The notes under the pieces are model-generated. The model searched no databases. It saw nothing but the letters and a program-made list of their open reading frames with translations, and was not told the DNA's origin. A DNA stretch of 64,000 nt. Origin: a virus. Positions 59,095-64,000 of this stretch are shown piece by piece. The stretch's first letter is position 1, and each line of letters begins with the position of its first letter. Made by a program: the position numbers and the translations under genes. The stretch covers positions 1 through 64,000 of the IMG/VR virus record IMGVR_UViG_3300021092_002038; one strand, 5' to 3'.

Positions 59095-62000
59095 TTAATA
59101 AGATGCTTGCGCTAATAATTCGCTCGCACGTTTGCCGTCTATATTTACTGCAATTCCTCCAGATTTCATTAAATTTATAAGTTCATCTAATTTTCCGATC
59201 ATCGTTGTATTATCTTGGCTGGACTTAGCGTTTTTATTTTCTAATTTATCTTGGTCGGACTTAGCGTTTTTATTTTCTAATTTATCTTGGTCGGACTTAG
59301 CGTTTTTATTTTCTAATCTATTACCTAACACAGATGACGTAACTAACTTTAACGTATCGAGTTTTTCTACACTCGAATTTAATTTTTCTAAAGACGTCGC
59401 GAGTTTTGATATTGCATCACTAAAAGTGTTCACTGATTCAAATTCTTGTGCGACTTTTGATATATTCATAAGTGCATCTGCTGTAAATTTCAATTTACTT
59501 CCGATGTCTGCCAAGTCTCGTATTTTCTTTATCGGATCTCCTCCTAAAAACTTTCCAACAAACGAACCAATTCCTGCAACCGCAGATCCCTGTCCAAATG
59601 CCGCTAACGCTAACGAAATAGCACCAATACCTATTGCAGCTTTTAAAAGATCTATCTGAGTTAGTTGAAGTACGGGATCTATTGCTTTTGCAATGCCCTC
59701 GCCGAATAACGTCATTCCTGCGCCCGCCGCGAGTGCGGCCAAACCAAATGGAATAAGTGCTAAACCAAGTGCCGTTATAGCTAATACTCCTGCACCAAAA
59801 ATTAATCCGCCGGGACCTGAAACTAAAGCTCCTAATCCAAATGCTGCTGCCGTAAATCCAATTAATGCTAGTGCGCCAATTCCAACTTGTGCCCAGTCTA
59901 GCTCACTAAACATTTTCATAGCAAATGTAAATGGAAGTAAAGATAATCCAAAGGCCGCAATGCCTAATGCTCCCTTGAAAACTTCGGGTTTTCCCATTTT
60001 TGATATTCCCTCTGATAAACCAGTTAATAATTTTTTTGCAGCGCTTCCGCCTCCAGCTGCACCTGCTATAGATATTGGTATAGCTGCAGCTCCTATTAAT
60101 AACAATCCAGGTGAAGCCAATATCATTGCGGCTGATCCTATAAATACTTTCCCACTTCCCATTGCTTTTATCCCTTCAGCTAAACCTTCGAGAGACTGTT
60201 TTAATTTTTCTCCATTCAAAGTTTGTAACAATTTAGCTCCAAGAAATCCAGGTATCATTAAAGTTAATCCCGCCGATGCTGGAATAAGATTAAATGCGCC
60301 CTTTAAAACTCCGTCTTGTCCCATTTTTTTCAATCCCTCCGCAAGCCCAGTCAAGAACTTTTTAACACCTGGCCCATCAGATCCGCCCATTCCTTTAGTT
60401 TTACTTGCAGTAGAAGACGCATCTGGAGTAGCTGTTGTCGCAACGCCTGATCCTAAAGCCGTTTTCATACGATCTTTTATAAATGTGAATGGTTTTTTTA
60501 TCATGGACATAAGTCCTGAAAGACCCATTTTTCCGAACAAAGCGATAGTAATAATTCCTGCACCACCGAGCACTAAGTTGGTCAGAATCTTCCCCACGTT
60601 CCCAAACGATTCATACAACTTACGAGTGTCTTCAATCGTCTCGTTTATCCACTCGTTAAATGATTGCAATACACTGTTTGACTCCCGAATCAAACCGAAC
60701 AATTCTTTAAAGGGAAGTAAAAGCGCTTTTGCAATTTCTACAACTACTTTTAAAGTAGGAATAAAAATGCCGCCTAACAATTCTACAACAGGGAAAAATA
60801 CATCGCTTAAACTATTACCAAGTGAATGCATTGTGTCGTTTAGTTGGTTTAGCAAGCTTTGCATTTTTGCTTTTTTTAACAAATCGTCTTTGGTTACTTC
60901 TACATTTTCTTTATTTTTTGTGATTAAATCGTCGTATTCTTTGCGTTCCTTCTCACTCATTTTATCCAATTCTTTTTCCATCATCAACATTTTGTTTATC
61001 TCTCCCACCGACATACCTGCAGCTTTTGCAATCGCTTCTTGTTGAAACATGTTCATCTTTTGAAACTCTCCAGTCGACTTTATGGTTGCTAAAGTAGCTT
61101 TTGCTGCCTCTTCGAACTTTCCTGCATATGAGAGTCTACGAGATTCCATGAAGTTTAAATTTTTTCCTACTAAAACTGATGCTTCCATTTCGTCTCCGAT
61201 ACTAGTTTGAAAGTTAAGCATACTTCTTGACGATTCCGTTAAAGTTTTTAAACTTGTTCCAAGTCTCGCTGCCGCTGCGGCTCCTTTTATAAGTTCCAAC
61301 GTGCTGCCTCTAACCATCGAAAGCGCCTGCTCGCCGGCTTCGGCCACATCTTTCATTAATTTATCCAATGGAACACCTGCGGCTTTAGCTAAATTACCTG
61401 CATATGAAGCATAACTTGTAGCAACTTTCGAACTAACTCCACTCAAAGCCATAGTTTGTGTTAAAAACTTTGCACCTGTATCACTGGATACACCTAAATT
61501 TTTACTTAATAAGGCTGTAGTTTCTACCAGTTGTTTATTGTTATTTAATACTTTTACATTTCCAAGGTTATTCATTAAATCTCCTGAGGCTTTGTATCCA
61601 TCCTTTAGCGTCACTCCAAATTTTTGATACTCTTGATTTAACTTTAAAGCTGTATCCTCAAGTTCTTTGGTTTGATCAACGTTTAACTTAGTTTCTTTTC
61701 TAAACTCTTCGGCCTCTTTCTGAAGATCGATAAAACGATCTACGGCTAGCGTTAGTAAATCAGCTATTACTTTTAATGCCAGCGCATATATATTTCCGGT
61801 TTTTGCCACATCCATCCAACCTTTAGCTAAATCTACAACTTTTTTTCCTTGTTCGCCTAAAAGGTCTGCTCCTTTTTTCTTGAGATCTACTTGTGACTGA
61901 GTCATAGAATTCTCCGCTTTAAGAGCATTGATTGTATCCATGAGGGGGCCCGTCTTCTCTACGGATGCGTTCTCTTCACGTAGTCTGTTCAATTCTTCTT

Positions 62001-62268
62001 GAAGACTATTTATAACTGATTGTCTAGTTGATATAGATTCGAGTTGGTGCTCAGTGGTTCTATGTGATCCTTCCATCATCTTAGACAGATCTTGTGTTTT
62101 AGTAATTTTTTCTTCTATTTCACGGATGCTTTTTTTCGCTAACTCCGACGCTTGCTTTTGAAGATTTAACTCTTTAGCCGCTCCTTCTCGCTGTTCGGGT
62201 GTCATTTTATCGACCAACTCTTTACCTGTTTTTTGTGCCTCGGATTTATTTTCGTTTGGATCACTCAT
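59095..62268 (-). CDS. Tail tape measure protein
   Basis: The protein has 1057 residues, the length expected for a tape measure in a contractile tail. The first 160 residues are coiled coil. A central region of several hundred residues is strongly hydrophobic with Ala/Gly/Leu-rich membrane-like helices (for example GALALIGFTAAAFGLGALVS). Near the C-terminus lie three copies of a 12-residue unit KLENKNAKSDQD. It sets tail length and may enter the host envelope at DNA injection. It is placed upstream of baseplate genes, as usual. Confidence 0.8.
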   Translation of the reverse strand: MSDPNENKSEAQKTGKELVDKMTPEQREGAAKELNLQKQASELAKKSIREIEEKITKTQDLSKMMEGSHRTTEHQLESISTRQSVINSLQEELNRLREENASVEKTGPLMDTINALKAENSMTQSQVDLKKKGADLLGEQGKKVVDLAKGWMDVAKTGNIYALALKVIADLLTLAVDRFIDLQKEAEEFRKETKLNVDQTKELEDTALKLNQEYQKFGVTLKDGYKASGDLMNNLGNVKVLNNNKQLVETTALLSKNLGVSSDTGAKFLTQTMALSGVSSKVATSYASYAGNLAKAAGVPLDKLMKDVAEAGEQALSMVRGSTLELIKGAAAAARLGTSLKTLTESSRSMLNFQTSIGDEMEASVLVGKNLNFMESRRLSYAGKFEEAAKATLATIKSTGEFQKMNMFQQEAIAKAAGMSVGEINKMLMMEKELDKMSEKERKEYDDLITKNKENVEVTKDDLLKKAKMQSLLNQLNDTMHSLGNSLSDVFFPVVELLGGIFIPTLKVVVEIAKALLLPFKELFGLIRESNSVLQSFNEWINETIEDTRKLYESFGNVGKILTNLVLGGAGIITIALFGKMGLSGLMSMIKKPFTFIKDRMKTALGSGVATTATPDASSTASKTKGMGGSDGPGVKKFLTGLAEGLKKMGQDGVLKGAFNLIPASAGLTLMIPGFLGAKLLQTLNGEKLKQSLEGLAEGIKAMGSGKVFIGSAAMILASPGLLLIGAAAIPISIAGAAGGGSAAKKLLTGLSEGISKMGKPEVFKGALGIAAFGLSLLPFTFAMKMFSELDWAQVGIGALALIGFTAAAFGLGALVSGPGGLIFGAGVLAITALGLALIPFGLAALAAGAGMTLFGEGIAKAIDPVLQLTQIDLLKAAIGIGAISLALAAFGQGSAVAGIGSFVGKFLGGDPIKKIRDLADIGSKLKFTADALMNISKVAQEFESVNTFSDAISKLATSLEKLNSSVEKLDTLKLVTSSVLGNRLENKNAKSDQDKLENKNAKSDQDKLENKNAKSSQDNTTMIGKLDELINLMKSGGIAVNIDGKRASELLAQASY
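59210..59317 (-). repeat. 36-bp tandem repeat, three units, in tape measure gene
   Basis: Three consecutive 36-bp copies (starting at 59210, 59246 and 59282) differ in only a few bases and encode KLENKNAKSDQD units near the protein's C-terminus. Copy-number change would alter protein length by 12 residues. Confidence 0.9.
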
Positions 62269-62587
62269 AATATATAAATATCAAATGCTAAAGGTTATTA
62301 ACGATTTAGTTGATTTAAAATTATAATAAATTGCGGATTCTACAGTTAAGGCTTATCGACCTTAAAGAATGTCGGTTATTATAGCGATTTTATGTATAAC
62401 TTGTAGAAGTCGTCAACATCCTGCGGCATCGATACGGAGAAACGAATGATCCGATGTTCACAAAAACCGGAGACAGTTAATCTCTGTCTGTTATTTTAGC
62501 TAGACCGAATTGTTGATAATCGATCTTTTACAGAGAGACGTATTGGGTCGACTCTATGCTAATTTCGTTGTTTATATTTTAAATTTA
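62269..62587 (-). other. 319-base intergenic region with hairpins and a coding-like relic
   Basis: No complete gene is seen. It is visibly richer in G and C than other spacers. Two short stems are present: TTAAGG/CCTTAA (62346-62365) and AGACAG/CTGTCT (62471-62489). On the minus strand a frame closing at 62379 reads EHRIIRFSVSMPQDVDDFYK and LYIKSL, which looks like the end of a protein but has only an internal ATG (62429). It may be a gene remnant, a leader with promoter, or a small RNA. Confidence 0.35.
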
Positions 62588-64000
62588 TTAGATAAAAAAC
62601 TTCCTATAATCTGATAGGTTGTATGGTGATCCTTCTTTGATTTGATTGCCAACATCGGAACTTATACCCTTACTTTTATCATTTTTTTTGGTTTTGATTA
62701 ACCCCTTTGCTTTGTCATAGTCATTTCTACCAGCTTTTGACAATGTGTTCAGTTTTTGAATCAATTCAGCTTTACCCTTTACATCAAGTGGTTTCAAACC
62801 ATCTTTTGTAACAATATTCCACTTGTCTCCAAAATATTGATACAAAGACTTTGGAGTTAATGGATCTTCTTCTTGACCAGCCATGACCAATGTCTTTTCT
62901 TTTGGTTTAAATCCATCTTGTTTTGGTTGAGCTTGGCTTGATCCCAACAAGTCCAATCCTTGTAGTGCGTTATCAACCATTTTGTTTGTCTTTTTACTAC
63001 CCTTCTTATATACCAACACATCACCAATGTCCAAACAAGTAATTATAAGTTGTTTTAGATTTGCCTTAGTAAAGCCGTTTGGATTCAATCCTTGTAGAAT
63101 TAGACCTAAATCAATCAATTTAGCAAACATTGCTCTAGCATTTGCGATATCTGGGCCGGTCAAGTTTCCAATAGCGCCAGTATTTGGAACAACTGGCTTA
63201 CCCTTGGTCTCCAAATCTTCGTTCATTGGTAACTTAGGTGGCTGTGCAGGTGCCACGCTAAAATTATAAACACTATTTGGATTCTTTTTGTTGAACACTT
63301 GACGAAGTTCAAAAGTAGCACCCACTAGGTTTGGAATAACAGCGGTAAAGTCGTTGATAAATGCTTGACGTGCTTTATTTTGTGCCAATAAATCTTTAGC
63401 TGCTTCAGCCAGCGAAGTAAACTGAGGATCTTGTGTTATTTCAACACGAACATTATTTGGATCACCAACCTTTTGACGATATTGAGCAGACGCATCACTA
63501 ATTGCTTTACTGAACTTAATCAAGAAGGTCTTTAATGTAGCAATACTAGCCTTAGCCTCTGGACTTTTTGGATCATCAACAGCTTTTAACATATCTACCA
63601 CCCGTTGTTGTAAATTACCAGAGAATAACGGACTTCCCTTCAATCCAGTTACATACTTTGCCAAATTTTTATTTGCATAACTGCCGCCTGAATCACCAGC
63701 ACCAGTAGTTGCACCAGGAGTTGCATCAGAATTTTTGCATTTTGCGATGTCGAGTTGTCCACTCTTCGTATTTTTATATTTTTCGTATATTTTTGGATAT
63801 TTCTTTTCAAATTCATCTAGAAAAGCACAAAAAACAGAACGATAATAGTTATCATCATCTATAACTTTTCCAGTTGAATCAACTTTTACAAAATCGTATT
63901 TTTTGGGATTGTTATATACATTCTTACCAAACTCGTTCCGAAACGCTAGAAGTGTATTTTCTTCTTCACGTGTCAAAGGTTCGCCTGTTGCGGAAGTCTG
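62588..64000 (-). CDS. Putative virion protein, N-terminus outside window
   Basis: The frame remains open to the right edge of the window, so the start is probably outside; 470 residues are visible. A TTG at 63976 is possible but has no support. The text is rich in Asn, Lys and Gln, with NLAKYVTGLKGSPLFSGNLQ, QRVVDMLKAV, LITCLDIGDVLVYKKG and a terminal KEGSPYNLSDYRKFFI. Codon use is more regular and less AT-rich than in neighbours, suggesting good expression. It precedes the tape measure gene, so a structural role is likely but unproven. Confidence 0.55.
   Translation of the reverse strand, partial: QTSATGEPLTREEENTLLAFRNEFGKNVYNNPKKYDFVKVDSTGKVIDDDNYYRSVFCAFLDEFEKKYPKIYEKYKNTKSGQLDIAKCKNSDATPGATTGAGDSGGSYANKNLAKYVTGLKGSPLFSGNLQQRVVDMLKAVDDPKSPEAKASIATLKTFLIKFSKAISDASAQYRQKVGDPNNVRVEITQDPQFTSLAEAAKDLLAQNKARQAFINDFTAVIPNLVGATFELRQVFNKKNPNSVYNFSVAPAQPPKLPMNEDLETKGKPVVPNTGAIGNLTGPDIANARAMFAKLIDLGLILQGLNPNGFTKANLKQLIITCLDIGDVLVYKKGSKKTNKMVDNALQGLDLLGSSQAQPKQDGFKPKEKTLVMAGQEEDPLTPKSLYQYFGDKWNIVTKDGLKPLDVKGKAELIQKLNTLSKAGRNDYDKAKGLIKTKKNDKSKGISSDVGNQIKEGSPYNLSDYRKFFI

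Noticed and set aside
59693-61045. Long plus-strand open frame of 450 codons opposite the tape measure gene
   Set aside because: It is a low-complexity Pro/Ala/Asn frame produced by the antisense of the hydrophobic Ala/Gly-rich tape measure; no start signal or domain.
1-64000. tRNA genes, CRISPR arrays, integrase or attachment sites
   Set aside because: No cloverleaf with a T-loop consensus, no regularly spaced repeats with unique spacers and no recombinase motif were found by reading; the tandem repeats are all within coding frames.

Overview
The window is part of the genome of a tailed, contractile-tail (myovirus-type) double-stranded DNA phage, very AT-rich and densely packed, with nearly all genes on the minus strand, many ATGA or GTGA start/stop overlaps and no tRNA, rRNA, integrase or CRISPR that I can see. 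It carries a T4-type replisome: family B polymerase, sliding clamp, both clamp-loader subunits, DnaB-type helicase, single-strand binding protein, UvsX recombinase, RNase H-type exonuclease and a gp1-like nucleotide kinase. It also has a cobalamin-dependent ribonucleotide reductase and a dUTPase. The style matches uncultured marine T4-superfamily phages. The host is not identified. A lipobox protein and a secreted FecR-like protein point to a Gram-negative host, and a signal peptide ending in a Ser-Gln pair is common in Bacteroidota, but this is only a hint.

Layout. 1-2.8 kb: tail-fibre-like proteins with SHAEG repeats. 2.9-7.4 kb: small unknowns, a degenerate HNH-type zinc protein, an SNF2-like helicase and a lipoprotein with coiled coil and membrane segments. 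7.4-11.6 kb: virion-type block (DUF5872, a SleB-type wall hydrolase, DUF5661 proteins). 11.8-17 kb: deoxyribosyltransferase-like protein, clamp loader, clamp and polymerase. 17-19.4 kb: secreted FecR-like protein, Cas4/RecB-like Fe-S nuclease and small unknowns. 19.4-29.3 kb: sugar-nucleotide and glycosyltransferase island with a dUTPase inside, including two N-terminal gene remnants and one glycosyltransferase split in two. 29.4-34.7 kb: DruA-like (DUF4338) genes, dNMP kinase, gp62-like subunit and UvdE repair nuclease. 34.7-42.7 kb: a small, probably abundant protein, a VWA/metallopeptidase plus MoxR-type AAA+ pair, a Mom-like acyltransferase, a membrane PAS protein and class II ribonucleotide reductase. 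42.8-48.2 kb: helicase, RNase H, UvsX, SSB. 48.3-53.4 kb: homing endonuclease, unknowns, a possible PD-(D/E)XK protein and a second, family A, polymerase. 53.4-64 kb: baseplate and tail proteins, tape measure and a 5'-truncated gene.

How it fits together. The replication genes form a nearly complete self-sufficient fork. Ribonucleotide reductase, dUTPase and dNMP kinase supply nucleotides, and UvdE and the nucleases repair or process DNA. Four short genes look like strongly expressed single units with their own terminators: clamp, SSB, a 69-residue protein and a 120-residue protein. The most interesting parts are a trio of acetyltransferase-like proteins (two DruA-like, one Mom-like), the AAA+/VWA-peptidase pair, the second polymerase and the partly decayed glycosylation island. 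All function names come from reading motifs; no database search was run.
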